This document shows positions 7,164 through 13,929 of a stretch of DNA of 15,592 bases, piece by piece; within the stretch, counting starts at the first letter, position 1, and every line of letters begins with the position of its first letter. This stretch comes from JBEKDJ01 sp050014415 (lineage in GTDB: Bacteria > Desulfobacterota > BSN033 > UBA1163). The stretch spans positions 1-15,592 of the forward strand of contig JBEKDJ010000093.1 in the NCBI GenBank assembly GCA_050014415.1. Reading direction: 5' to 3'. A program made the position numbers and the translations under genes. The notes below the pieces were generated by a model. That model was not told the origin of the DNA, did not search any database, and saw only the letters and a program-made list of their open reading frames with translations.

Positions 7164-7185
7164 TTTGGAATTTGTCATTTGGAAT
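7164..7185. repeat. Short A+T-rich TTTGGAATTTG-type repeat in the livG-livF gap
   Basis: The livG-livF gap contains CTTTGGAATTTGTCATTTGG and flanks, a run of T-rich half-units (TTTGGAA, TTTGTCA, TTTGGAA). The same style of unit, in either orientation, occurs before the binding-protein gene (about 11357-11373) and before asd (about 12494-12610). This suggests a family of low-complexity intergenic repeats. Confidence 0.35.
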
Positions 7186-7205
7186 CCGCGTTAAGAAAAC
7201 CTATC

Positions 7206-7976
7206 TCATTTCCCGGCAGAACCGGGAGTTAGGTATGCTTCAATCACTTGTTGGTTCCTTCTTATCTCTTCGGGAGTTCCTTCCGTAATGAGTTTGCCAT
7301 TGTGGAGGACGGTTATCTCATCGGCTATCTCCATGACCATCCCCGTGTGATGTTCCACCAGAAGGATAGTGACCCCCTCCTGCCTGACGCATGAGATTCT
7401 CTCTGTGAGTAGCTGTACCTCCATGGGGGTAAGACCAGCACCCGGTTCATCCAGAAGAAGGAGTTTTGGCTTCATAGCCAAGGCTCGGCCCATCTCCAAC
7501 ATCTTCTGTTCGGCATAGGTGAGTTGAGAGGCAGGCCATTCCCATTTGCCCAATAGACCAAGGAACTCCAAGATCTCTTTTGCCTCTGTCAACGCCTCTT
7601 TTTCTGTCCGTCTGATCCAGGGGAGCCAGAACCCGCCGGAGAAAAATCCTCCTTTCAATCTCATGTGCATTCCAACCATGATGTTTTCCACAACGGTCAT
7701 GTTTCCCAAGGTCTGGATCGTCTGAAAGGTTCTGCCAACTCCCAGGGCAGATATCTGATGGGTTTCCATAGATGTGATATCCGTACCATCGAAGATGATC
7801 TTCCCCGAGGAAGGCCTCTCCATTCCACTGATCAGATGAAAGAGAGTGCTTTTCCCAGCTCCATTGAGTCCGATGATGCCTTTAACCACCCCTTTCTCAA
7901 CCCTCAAAGAGAGATGATCCAATGCACAAACCCCGTCATATTCTTTTGTGATTTCCACTACAGATAGCAACACCAT
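7206..7976 (-). CDS. livG: Branched-chain amino acid-type ABC transporter, ATP-binding protein LivG
   Basis: A 256-residue ATPase, partner of LivF. Walker A GLNGAGKST is at 36-44, the Q-loop Gln85 lies in GRTFQTIQTL, the signature region is QLTYAEQKMLEMGRALA (151-167), Walker B LLLLDEPGAGL is at 172-182, and the switch His209 lies in LLVEHHTGMV. The signature reads LTYAEQ instead of LSGGQ, which is in line with the loose LPYGDQ/LSYGEQ forms of LivG proteins. The insertion around residues 103-125 (rich in Gly, Phe and Trp) sits where LivG proteins carry a longer loop than LivF. The ATG shares one base with the livM stop (TGATG), implying translational coupling. The membrane partners should be LivH and LivM. 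Confidence 0.95.
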   Translation of the reverse strand: MVLLSVVEITKEYDGVCALDHLSLRVEKGVVKGIIGLNGAGKSTLFHLISGMERPSSGKIIFDGTDITSMETHQISALGVGRTFQTIQTLGNMTVVENIMVGMHMRLKGGFFSGGFWLPWIRRTEKEALTEAKEILEFLGLLGKWEWPASQLTYAEQKMLEMGRALAMKPKLLLLDEPGAGLTPMEVQLLTERISCVRQEGVTILLVEHHTGMVMEIADEITVLHNGKLITEGTPEEIRRNQQVIEAYLTPGSAGK

Positions 7977-9052
7977 CAGAGCTTTCCCTCATCCCTCCTT
8001 TTCTTCTTCGGCCAGTAACTGATCAGGTAAACGAACCTCATCCCTAGGCGGGTCCCGATGCCATCCGGGAAGAAGATGAGCAAGAGGATCAGAATCACTC
8101 CATAGATCGGAAGGCTATATTCTTGATATCTCCCAAGCATATCCGTAAGCCAAGTGAGAAAGATGGCTCCGGCGATAGGACCATAGAGGTTACCCATGCC
8201 TCCCAGGATGACCATCATGACGACCAGAACAGAAAGGTTGAGGCCGAAGGCCTCTGGACTGGCTGTTGACACGACAGAGGCGAAGAGGCTTCCCGCAAAT
8301 CCGGCAAAGGTGGCGCCGAGGACAAAGACCCCTAGCTTGATCCGGGCCACACGGATACCAATGCTTGCGGCCGCATCCTCACTGGCTGCCACAGCCAAAA
8401 AGGCCCTGCCCATCTTAGAACGAACCAGATTCTTTGAAAAGACGAGTAGTCCCAAGAGAACCCCCCATACGAGATAGTACTGCTTGAGATAGGTGTCGAA
8501 AGAGAACCCAGCAAAGGAGAACCATGGGATACCAAAGATTCCAATCACTCCATTAGTGAGGCTACGTAGTTCTTTAACGATAACCAAGAAGATCTCTCCG
8601 AATCCCAAGGTGGCCAGGGCTAAGAAGTATCCCTTCAATTTGAAAATGGGCCTACCGATGAGGTAGGCTATGATTGTTGCTGCAACAGCCGATGCCCAAA
8701 ACGCGCCGAATGCGGGAAAGGCATAGCGAGTCGTGAGGATAGCAGTGGTATAGGCCCCGATTCCGAAGAAGGCAGCGTGTCCCAAAGAGATCTGTCCAGC
8801 ATAGCCAAGAAAGAGACCCAGTCCAAGGGCCAAAATGGCGTAGATACCCGCCAGCACCATGAGATAGTGGAGGTGCGGATTAGACCAGATCAGAGGAAGC
8901 AACAGCAGGGCCGCAAGATAGAAGAGATCTCTCTTTCTAAACTCCTTTTTGCGATGGGGAAGCGGGTCGGGTAGGATAATAGAAAGAATCCACATGGGCC
9001 CTAGATAAAAGAGGTCCCTTTTTCTAAACTCCTTTTTTCGCTGTTCTACCAT
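7976..9052 (-). CDS. livM: Branched-chain amino acid-type ABC transporter permease LivM, with N-terminal duplication
   Basis: A 358-residue permease with about nine to ten membrane helices. The diagnostic stretch is GYAGQISLGHAAFFGIGAYT (83-102); the cytoplasmic loop with SKMGRAFLAVAASEDAAASI that docks LivG/LivF and the late GGMGNLYGPIAGAIF are also standard. The start overlaps the livH stop by 7 bases. Oddity: the cytoplasmic leader RKKEFRKRDLFYL occurs twice, at residues 5-17 and 34-46, exactly 29 residues apart, and the 16 residues after each copy are also alignable. The extra unit makes this protein about 30 residues longer than I would expect for LivM. Starting at the internal Met20 would skip the first copy, but the overlap with livH favours 9052. 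Confidence 0.94.
   Translation of the reverse strand: MVEQRKKEFRKRDLFYLGPMWILSIILPDPLPHRKKEFRKRDLFYLAALLLLPLIWSNPHLHYLMVLAGIYAILALGLGLFLGYAGQISLGHAAFFGIGAYTTAILTTRYAFPAFGAFWASAVAATIIAYLIGRPIFKLKGYFLALATLGFGEIFLVIVKELRSLTNGVIGIFGIPWFSFAGFSFDTYLKQYYLVWGVLLGLLVFSKNLVRSKMGRAFLAVAASEDAAASIGIRVARIKLGVFVLGATFAGFAGSLFASVVSTASPEAFGLNLSVLVVMMVILGGMGNLYGPIAGAIFLTWLTDMLGRYQEYSLPIYGVILILLLIFFPDGIGTRLGMRFVYLISYWPKKKRRDEGKL
8867..9040. repeat. In-frame 87-base tandem duplication inside livM
   Basis: Units 8867-8953 and 8954-9040 align without gaps. In the part coding for the 13-residue peptide (8915-8953 against 9002-9040), 33 of 39 bases agree and all six differences are at synonymous third positions. The remaining 48 bases agree at roughly 55 percent by hand count. 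The offset of 87 bases keeps the frame. Confidence 0.8.
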
Positions 9053-9933
9053 CGGCGGCTATCGATAAAAGGTGAACCCAGAATTCCTTTGGGTCTGATA
9101 TAGAGAATGAGTAGAAGTATTACAAAGGCGATCGCATCCTTATAACCCGAAGGGATGAAGGCCACACTCAAAGATTCTATGATTCCGAGGGCAAACCCTC
9201 CGAGAATGGCACCGCTGTTCTTTCCCCAACCTCCCAGGACCGCTCCAATAAAACCTTTAAGTCCCAGTAGCGTCCCGGCATTATAGCTTGTATAGAATAT
9301 CGGAGCCACGAAGATTCCGGCGATGGCTCCCATCCCTGCACTCACACCAAAGGCTAAAAAGACCATAAGGTTTCGCGAGATTCCAGAAAGGTCAGCACCT
9401 ACAGGATCGGTTGAACTCGCCTCCATGGCCTTACCCAATAGGGTCCGGTGAGAAAGAAGAGAGAGAGCGATCAGCAATAGAAAGGTAACTCCTAAGACCC
9501 AGATGCTCTGGGGGGAGATGAAAACTCCCGATATTTGAAAAGGCAGTTTGCCGGAGAAAGGGGGAAGTGACTTAGGCAATGTCCCAAAGACGAGGCCACT
9601 GGTGCTGCTGAGGAAGAGCGAGGCACCCATGGTAGCCATGATGAGAATGAGAACAGAGGCCTTGCGCAAAGGGTGGATGACAAGTACCTGAAGGAGGAAG
9701 CCAATGAGGATGACGAATACGACAGCGGAGAGGGCCGCCAAGGGGTAAGGCAAACCTGCTCTGAGAAGGGAGAAGGTCATCACTCCTCCCAGCATCACAA
9801 ACTCTCCTTGCGCGAAATTTATGATTTGAGAAGCCCGTGAGATGGTGACAAATCCCAGGCCTACCAGGGCATAGATGGCTCCCATGGTGATGCCAGAAGA
9901 GAGGAATTGGGGAATGCTGGTCCAAGGGGTCAT
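9046..9933 (-). CDS. livH: Branched-chain amino acid-type ABC transporter permease LivH
   Basis: A 295-residue membrane protein with about eight helices. It carries LivH family marks: GAIYALVGLGFVTI (18-31), NFAQGEFVMLGG (39-50), GLKGFIGAVLGGWG (224-237, in the last membrane core) and the C-terminal RPKGILGS (280-287). It pairs with LivM to form the channel for the imported amino acid. GAGAAG a few bases before ATG is a modest ribosome site. It begins 197 bases after the binding-protein gene, past a strong intrinsic terminator and a palindromic element, so it is probably transcribed at a lower level by read-through or from its own promoter. It overlaps livM by 7 bases. Confidence 0.95.
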   Translation of the reverse strand: MTPWTSIPQFLSSGITMGAIYALVGLGFVTISRASQIINFAQGEFVMLGGVMTFSLLRAGLPYPLAALSAVVFVILIGFLLQVLVIHPLRKASVLILIMATMGASLFLSSTSGLVFGTLPKSLPPFSGKLPFQISGVFISPQSIWVLGVTFLLLIALSLLSHRTLLGKAMEASSTDPVGADLSGISRNLMVFLAFGVSAGMGAIAGIFVAPIFYTSYNAGTLLGLKGFIGAVLGGWGKNSGAILGGFALGIIESLSVAFIPSGYKDAIAFVILLLILYIRPKGILGSPFIDSRRW

Positions 9934-9946
9934 AGTTTCTTCTCAA

Positions 9947-10032
9947 CAGGGTGCCCAAAAACGCTCATCTGTCCCGCGCATCACAGGATTTCGTGGAGGT
10001 CAACTTGCATCTGGGCATTTTTGAGCAGCCTG
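9947..10032. repeat. 86-base element with imperfect terminal inverted repeats (REP/MITE-like)
   Basis: The left end CAGGGTGCCCAAAAACGC (9947-9964) pairs with the right end GCATTTTTGAGCAGCCTG (10015-10032) at 15 of 18 positions. The 50-base interior shows no coding sequence. The arrangement looks like a small non-autonomous palindromic element. Sequences beginning AACAGGGTGCCCAAAAA occur, as I recall, as dispersed repeats in several environmental bacterial genomes. The AACAGGGTG end also appears on the minus strand at 12633-12641. It lies between the terminator and livH. Confidence 0.5.
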
Positions 10033-10063
10033 AAAGAAATGACCTTTTAGCAACCTGATAGAT

Positions 10064-10097
10064 AAAAAAGGGTGGGCCATCTACTTGCCCACCCTTT
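10064..10097 (-). terminator. Rho-independent terminator after the binding-protein gene
   Basis: On the minus strand AAAGGGTGGGC (10087-10097) pairs perfectly over 11 bases with GCCCACCCTTT (10067-10077), loop of 9, followed by a run of T (TTTTTTATC). It starts 33 bases after the gene's stop. A terminator between binding protein and permease genes is a common way to keep the binding protein in excess. Confidence 0.9.
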
Positions 10098-10130
10098 GAT
10101 CTTACCGTTATCTTGTTTACCTTTCAACCT

Positions 10131-11318
10131 CTATTCAAGTCCGGGAAACCTGATCCGGTTGAACTTCCCTCCTTCGATTCTGATGAAAGCCATGTCCTTT
10201 TTGCTCAGACCATCGTGATCGACGGGACCATAATTATAAATGCCATGACAGCTCTGAAGCCCTCTGGTGTTCTCCAAGGCATCTCTGAAATTACCCCGGT
10301 TGACCTTCCCCTGACATCTCTTCAATGCATCGTAGACAAGCCAGATGGCATCATGCGCATGGCCAGCGATTTGATCTATACCCACTCCATATCGTGCCTT
10401 CATCCGGTTGTTGAAATCAAGAATCACGGGCCGCACCGGATCATTCTCATCCAGTTGGTCGGGGACAACAGGTTTTCCAGCACCGAACTCCACCCCCTCC
10501 GTTGCCTCCCCACCTAGGGCAATGATAAAATTGAACCCAAAAGCATGAGTCCCGAGGATCGGAATCTTGACGCCCAGGGCCCTAAGGTTCTTGCAGACAA
10601 TGGGGCCAGGCGGGCCAGCGGTGCAAGCATAGAATGCATCCACTTTTTCTTGTTCGATGATGGGTTTAAGCTTGATGAGTTGTGGAGTCATGTCAATGTC
10701 GGTTGGTTTATGGGTCTCCTGAGATATGATCACCTTCATCCCTTTCTCTTCCCCAAAGCGTTTGTAGTACTCGGCCAGGCTCTGAGCCAGTGGAATCGCA
10801 CAAGGGAAGACTAAGACCTTCTTATATTTTCTGGCGAGAGAGAGGTCCACCAACTTCTGGGAGACAATGATATCGCTCTGAGCAATGTTAAAGGCCCATT
10901 TTTGCTTTAGCCCTCGAACCATGGGATTGGATGGGCAGATGATGATGTTCGTGAGCTTCTCCCTCTCTGCAATCGCTCTGGTAGCAGCCTGAAGATTATC
11001 CTCAAAAGGACCTATCACCGCGACAATCTTCTTGTCATTGACGAACTTGGTCATGTTAGTCGCAGCTCTGCCCAAATCGAAGCCATTGTCCTCGAAGGTC
11101 AGTTGGAGCGGGTGGCCGTCCACTCCACCGGTTGCGTTGATCTTCTCTACCTCCATCACCACGGCCATCTTCAAGGTCTTTGTAACCTCTGCCCAGGGGC
11201 CGGTCAGCTCAAGATTCATTCCGATTTTATAAGGCGATTTCTCAGCCACGTAGGCTGGATTCGCCCAGATCATGAAGACCAAGGTAAAAGAAGCGATCAG
11301 GAATATTGCTCTTTTCAT
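10131..11318 (-). CDS. Branched-chain amino acid-type ABC transporter substrate-binding protein (LivJ/LivK-like)
   Basis: A 395-residue periplasmic binding protein, type 1 fold. Residues 1-25 are a signal peptide (MKRAIFLIASFTLVFMIWAN, then a small-residue cleavage region). The mature protein opens with YKIGMNLELTGPWAE, the standard first strand and ligand loop, and continues with VEKINATGGVDGHPLQL and VAVIGPFEDNLQAAT, all typical of LivJ-type receptors. Near the end, GHAHDAIWLVYDAL matches the conserved helix with the Ala/Asp ligand contacts. The substrate may be branched-chain amino acids or another small amide or acid, as this family is broad. A GGGAGG lies 7 bases before ATG. It is the first gene of the transporter operon and ends at a strong terminator. 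Confidence 0.93.
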   Translation of the reverse strand: MKRAIFLIASFTLVFMIWANPAYVAEKSPYKIGMNLELTGPWAEVTKTLKMAVVMEVEKINATGGVDGHPLQLTFEDNGFDLGRAATNMTKFVNDKKIVAVIGPFEDNLQAATRAIAEREKLTNIIICPSNPMVRGLKQKWAFNIAQSDIIVSQKLVDLSLARKYKKVLVFPCAIPLAQSLAEYYKRFGEEKGMKVIISQETHKPTDIDMTPQLIKLKPIIEQEKVDAFYACTAGPPGPIVCKNLRALGVKIPILGTHAFGFNFIIALGGEATEGVEFGAGKPVVPDQLDENDPVRPVILDFNNRMKARYGVGIDQIAGHAHDAIWLVYDALKRCQGKVNRGNFRDALENTRGLQSCHGIYNYGPVDHDGLSKKDMAFIRIEGGKFNRIRFPGLE

Positions 11319-11344
11319 TGAGAAACCTCCCTCATCTTAGACTC

Positions 11345-11372
11345 ATGTTAACTGTTAAAATCCAAATGCCAA
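11345..11372 (-). promoter_or_regulatory. Putative promoter of the transporter operon
   Basis: On the minus strand TTGGCA (11367-11372), a 16-base spacer and TAACAT (11345-11350). The -35 matches 5 of 6 and the -10 matches 4 of 6. It is embedded in an A+T-rich TTTGGCATTTGGATTTT stretch that resembles the intergenic repeats before asd and livF. Moderate to low support. Confidence 0.3.
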
Positions 11373-11458
11373 AGGTTCATCATTTAAGAAAGAACACCTA
11401 CTGCCCCCGTTGACAGAGGGCGAGTAAAGCAACGTCGTCAGTAAATGCCGACGCTATG

Positions 11459-12481
11459 CTATAGATACTTCTGAATGAGGATTTCAGCGATCTGGACGGC
11501 GTTGAGTGCTGCCCCCTTCCGGATATTGTCAGACACGACCCACATGTTGATCCCGTTGGGGATCGATTCATCCTCCCGAATCCTTCCGACGAAAGTCTCA
11601 TCCTTTCCTGCTGCATGGATGGCTAGAGGATATTCGAACTTCTTGGGATTGTCCACCACGACTACACCCGGAGCCTTCGAAAGGATCTCCCTCACTTCAT
11701 CGGCTGTTACTTTCTTTTCCGTCTCGATATTGACCGACTCCGAATGGCCATAGAAGACCGGAACCCTCACGGTGGTAGCAGTGACCCCAATCGAGCTATC
11801 CTCCATGATCTTCTTCGTCTCGTTGACCATCTTCATCTCTTCTTTCGTATATCCATTGTCAAAGAAAACGTCGATGTGGGGAAGGCAGTTGAAGGCGATC
11901 TGGTGGGGATAGACCTCTATCTTAATCTCCTGCTGTTTGTAGATAGCGAGGACCTGACTCTCCAACTCCCTGATGGCCCTCTTTCCCGTTCCGGAGACCG
12001 CCTGATAGGTGGAGACCACGACTCTTTTGATCCGAGCCACATCGTGGATGGGCTTTAAGACAACGACCATCTGAATGGTCGAACAGTTCGGGTTTGCAAT
12101 AATATTCTTTTTTGTATATTGGGCAATCGCATGAGCGTTCACCTCTGGAATGACCAAAGGAACTTGAGGGTCCATCCGAAAGGCGCTGGTATTGTCAATG
12201 ACTATACAGCCCGCCTTGCCAGCGATCGGTGCGAACTTTTCACTCACCGAACCTCCTGCAGAGAAGAGACCGATATCAATCCCGGTGAAGGAGTTCTCGT
12301 TCAGCACCTCGACGGTACAAGACTTTTCCTTGAACTCCATTCTTGTGCCCGCGCCCCTTTGCGAAGCTAGAAGTTTCAGCTGGTTGGCCGGAAAGTTCCT
12401 TCCCTCCAGAATGGAGACCATCTCATTTCCAACCGCACCAGTGGCCCCCACTACGGCCACGTTGTACCTCTCCTTTTTCAT
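11459..12481 (-). CDS. asd: Aspartate-semialdehyde dehydrogenase
   Basis: A 340-residue NADPH-dependent enzyme that reduces aspartyl-4-phosphate to aspartate semialdehyde, the branch point to lysine/diaminopimelate, threonine, methionine and isoleucine. Residues 12-18 (GATGAVG) are the dinucleotide-binding loop; IDNTSAFRMD (95-104) is the conserved phosphate-site region; Cys133 in NPNCSTIQ is the nucleophile; His246 in VPVFYGHSES is the acid/base residue; DNIRKGAALNAVQIAE (318-333) closes the domain. I start at 12481 because AGGGGG sits 5 bases before it and the N-terminus then matches the family; a start at 12502 adds seven residues with no good ribosome site. The leader upstream is long and repeat-rich with a terminator-like hairpin. 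It is 140 bases from the binding-protein gene and probably a separate unit. Confidence 0.96.
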   Translation of the reverse strand: MKKERYNVAVVGATGAVGNEMVSILEGRNFPANQLKLLASQRGAGTRMEFKEKSCTVEVLNENSFTGIDIGLFSAGGSVSEKFAPIAGKAGCIVIDNTSAFRMDPQVPLVIPEVNAHAIAQYTKKNIIANPNCSTIQMVVVLKPIHDVARIKRVVVSTYQAVSGTGKRAIRELESQVLAIYKQQEIKIEVYPHQIAFNCLPHIDVFFDNGYTKEEMKMVNETKKIMEDSSIGVTATTVRVPVFYGHSESVNIETEKKVTADEVREILSKAPGVVVVDNPKKFEYPLAIHAAGKDETFVGRIREDESIPNGINMWVVSDNIRKGAALNAVQIAEILIQKYL

Positions 12482-12493
12482 CGAGACCCCCTG

Positions 12494-12610
12494 AAAATCC
12501 AAATTAAAATGTCAATTACCGAAACTCAAATGTCAAATCAATTCCAAATTTCAAATAGCGATATTTGTAACTCTGGCTTTGACATTCATTTGGCATTTGA
12601 ATTTCGAAAT
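12494..12610. repeat. A+T-rich imperfect inverted/direct repeat region upstream of asd
   Basis: Many CAAATTT, CAAATG and TTTGACATT-type units lie here in both orientations. AATGTCAAA (12529-12537) pairs perfectly with TTTGACATT (12578-12586); TTCCAAATTTCAAAT (12543-12557) has a partner around ATTTGAATTTCGAAATTT (12595-12612). AAAATCCAAAT (12494-12504) is identical to 11357-11367 before the transporter operon. It is likely a non-coding repeat cluster. Confidence 0.5.
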
Positions 12611-12638
12611 TTTTAAAAGGGTGCCCTCCGAACACCCT
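12606..12638 (-). terminator. Terminator-like hairpin in the asd leader
   Basis: On the minus strand AGGGTG (12633-12638), a 9-base loop and CACCCT (12618-12623) are followed by TTTTAAAAATTT. The stem is short (6 bases) but the T-rich tail is right. It lies about 125 bases before asd and after a possible promoter, so it could be an attenuator, or an end of the repeat element rather than a working terminator. Confidence 0.35.
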
Positions 12639-12668
12639 GTTCTCTAGATATCTCCTTACGTTAAGTAA

Positions 12669-12698
12669 TATCTATGGGATATGAGGGCATGTTGTCAA
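12669..12698 (-). promoter_or_regulatory. Possible promoter for asd
   Basis: On the minus strand a perfect TTGACA (12693-12698) is followed, after 18 bases, by TAGATA (12669-12674), a weak -10. If used, the asd transcript would have a leader of about 180 bases that includes the hairpin at 12618-12638. Confidence 0.3.
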
Positions 12699-12992
12699 GA
12701 GGGAAACTTACAAAGAGAATTTCTAGCCCCAAAATAGACACCGATTGCCGGGCAGGTTTCGAGGGTGATGGGTGAAAGATGGGGGGAATGGTCTCAATCT
12801 GAAAATTGTGATATATTTGGAGCTGAAATGAAGAATAAAAGAGATTCGTACGTTAGCCATTGGGGGGCTGTGGCTGACATTTGATAAATGAATGATTCCT
12901 TTGCCTTGCCCACTCGCTGAAACTAACGGTTAGAAGCTTCGCTGCCGTACCGGAAAGTTGCAGCAAAGCATCATTGGGGTCTTGGTACAGTG

Positions 12993-13023
12993 TAATGCTT
13001 GCGGTCGCCGACCTCACGCATTA
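12993..13023. other. Imperfect 31-base hairpin upstream of the MBL gene
   Basis: TAATGC (12993-12998) pairs with GCATTA (13018-13023). Inside, TG pairs with CA and GGTC (13003-13006) pairs with GACC (13010-13013), with two single mismatches and a 3-base loop GCC. There is no T-run on either strand. It could be a decayed palindromic repeat, an operator or an RNA element. Confidence 0.35.
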
Positions 13024-13050
13024 GAGGATGTCGCCTATGGGAGATAATCA

Positions 13051-13110
13051 ATGAGAACGGCCATCCCAGGTTCTATGTTGAACAATCAGGAGGTGAAGAG
13101 ACATGAATGA
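13051..13110 (+). CDS. Possible 19-residue leader ORF overlapping the MBL gene start
   Basis: ATG at 13051 has GGGAG 7 bases upstream. The 19-codon frame (MRTAIPGSMLNN, then QEVKRHE) stops at 13110, eight bases inside the MBL gene, whose own strong AGGAGGTGA site lies within this frame. It has the form of a translationally coupled leader, but an ORF this short can easily arise by chance. Confidence 0.25.
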   Translation: MRTAIPGSMLNNQEVKRHE

Positions 13111-13804
13111 AAGAATTAAGGTCATTAAATTGGGTTTTGTAAATGTCTTTTTGGTTGGGGTAGGAGATGGATTCGTCTTAATCGATACGGGTGTTGCGCA
13201 GCAGTGGAAAAAAGTGGAAACTGAATTAACATCAGCCGGCTGCCTGCCTGATAAATTGAAACTTGTGGTGATAACTCATGGAGATTTTGATCATACAGGA
13301 AATGGTGCAAAACTGCAGGAGAAGTATAAGGCTAAGATAGCCATGCACCCGGCCGATTCTTTTATGGTAGAAAATGGTGTGCAGATGAATCGCAAGATAA
13401 GAACCTTATCGGCTAGGATTATTCTCTTGCTCGGAAAATGGCTCAATCGTAACGCGAGTTTTGAAAAGTTTAGGCCCGACATATTTTTGACAGATGGACA
13501 AAGCATGGAACCCTATGGTTTGGATGCGAGAATCATTCATGTTCCAGGGCATACAAAAGGCTCTATTGCAATTCTGACCCATGAGGGTGATTTATTCATT
13601 GGGGATATATTGTTTAACACGAGAAAACCGGACATTGCGCCTTTTATTGATGATTTTGAGGATATGAAAAAGAGTGTCGATAAGTTGAGAGAATTGAAGA
13701 TTAGGATGATCTACCCTGGTCATGGTAAACCATTTTCGGGGGATGTGATTTCAAAAATCTCTATGCAGGCCATCCAGTTGGCAGTCGCTGCTGATCGTGG
13801 CTAG
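13103..13804 (+). CDS. MBL-fold metallo-hydrolase
   Basis: A 233-residue metallo-beta-lactamase-fold protein, glyoxalase II-like subgroup. Metal-site motifs in order: ITHGDFDHTGN (57-67) with His59, Asp63 and His64; VPGHTKGSIAI (147-157) with His150; IGDILF (166-171) with Asp168; YPGHGKP (204-210) with His207. The second His of the usual HxHxDH is Asp61, a variant common in uncharacterised members of the family, so one zinc site may differ. Residues 27-30 (IDTG) are the early conserved Asp-Thr-Gly. There is no signal peptide, so it should act in the cytoplasm on a thioester, lactone or similar ester, but the substrate is not readable. The ATG has an excellent AGGAGGTGA. It is followed at 121 bases by the CPBP protease gene on the same strand. 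Confidence 0.9.
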   Translation: MNERIKVIKLGFVNVFLVGVGDGFVLIDTGVAQQWKKVETELTSAGCLPDKLKLVVITHGDFDHTGNGAKLQEKYKAKIAMHPADSFMVENGVQMNRKIRTLSARIILLLGKWLNRNASFEKFRPDIFLTDGQSMEPYGLDARIIHVPGHTKGSIAILTHEGDLFIGDILFNTRKPDIAPFIDDFEDMKKSVDKLRELKIRMIYPGHGKPFSGDVISKISMQAIQLAVAADRG

Positions 13805-13851
13805 CGAAACCAGAATTCCTTGGGATCAAGTATGGAGGGAAGGCATTGGCA

Positions 13852-13929
13852 ATGAGTAGTCCGGGGAGACAAAAAGAGCCGTATTGCCGACAGGCGATCC
13901 CCCAACCCTCTCAGAGAGGATGTGCATGA
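13852..13929 (+). CDS. Possible 25-residue leader ORF with ATGA overlap to the CPBP gene
   Basis: ATG at 13852 follows GGAGGGAAGG (13834-13843) by 8 bases. The 25-codon frame (MSSPGRQKEPYC onward) ends with TGA at 13927-13929, sharing ATGA with the ATG at 13926. The peptide is polar with no recognisable motif. It could couple translation of the protease gene to an upstream start, or be a chance ORF. Confidence 0.28.
   Translation: MSSPGRQKEPYCRQAIPQPSQRGCA

Larger units (their letters stand above)
12482..13102. other. 621-base non-coding stretch between divergent asd and the MBL-fold gene
   Basis: It holds the repeat region and hairpin next to asd, a possible asd promoter, and further hairpins near the MBL gene. 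CTAACGGTTAG (12923-12933) is a short palindrome. A 38-codon open frame at 12768-12884 (plus strand) has no motif and a ribosome site too close to its ATG, so I do not call it. No tRNA or lysine-riboswitch architecture was recognised by eye. Confidence 0.5.

Noticed and set aside
12482..12700. Lysine riboswitch before asd
   Set aside because: None of the conserved multi-helix core is recognisable; the region is dominated by A+T-rich repeats.
12768..12884. 38-codon open frame in the asd-MBL gap
   Set aside because: A length expected by chance, SD too close to the ATG, no motif and no partner gene.
12923..12933. CTAACGGTTAG palindrome as an integron attC-type site
   Set aside because: It lacks the spaced inner and outer core sites of attC, and there is no integrase or gene cassette.
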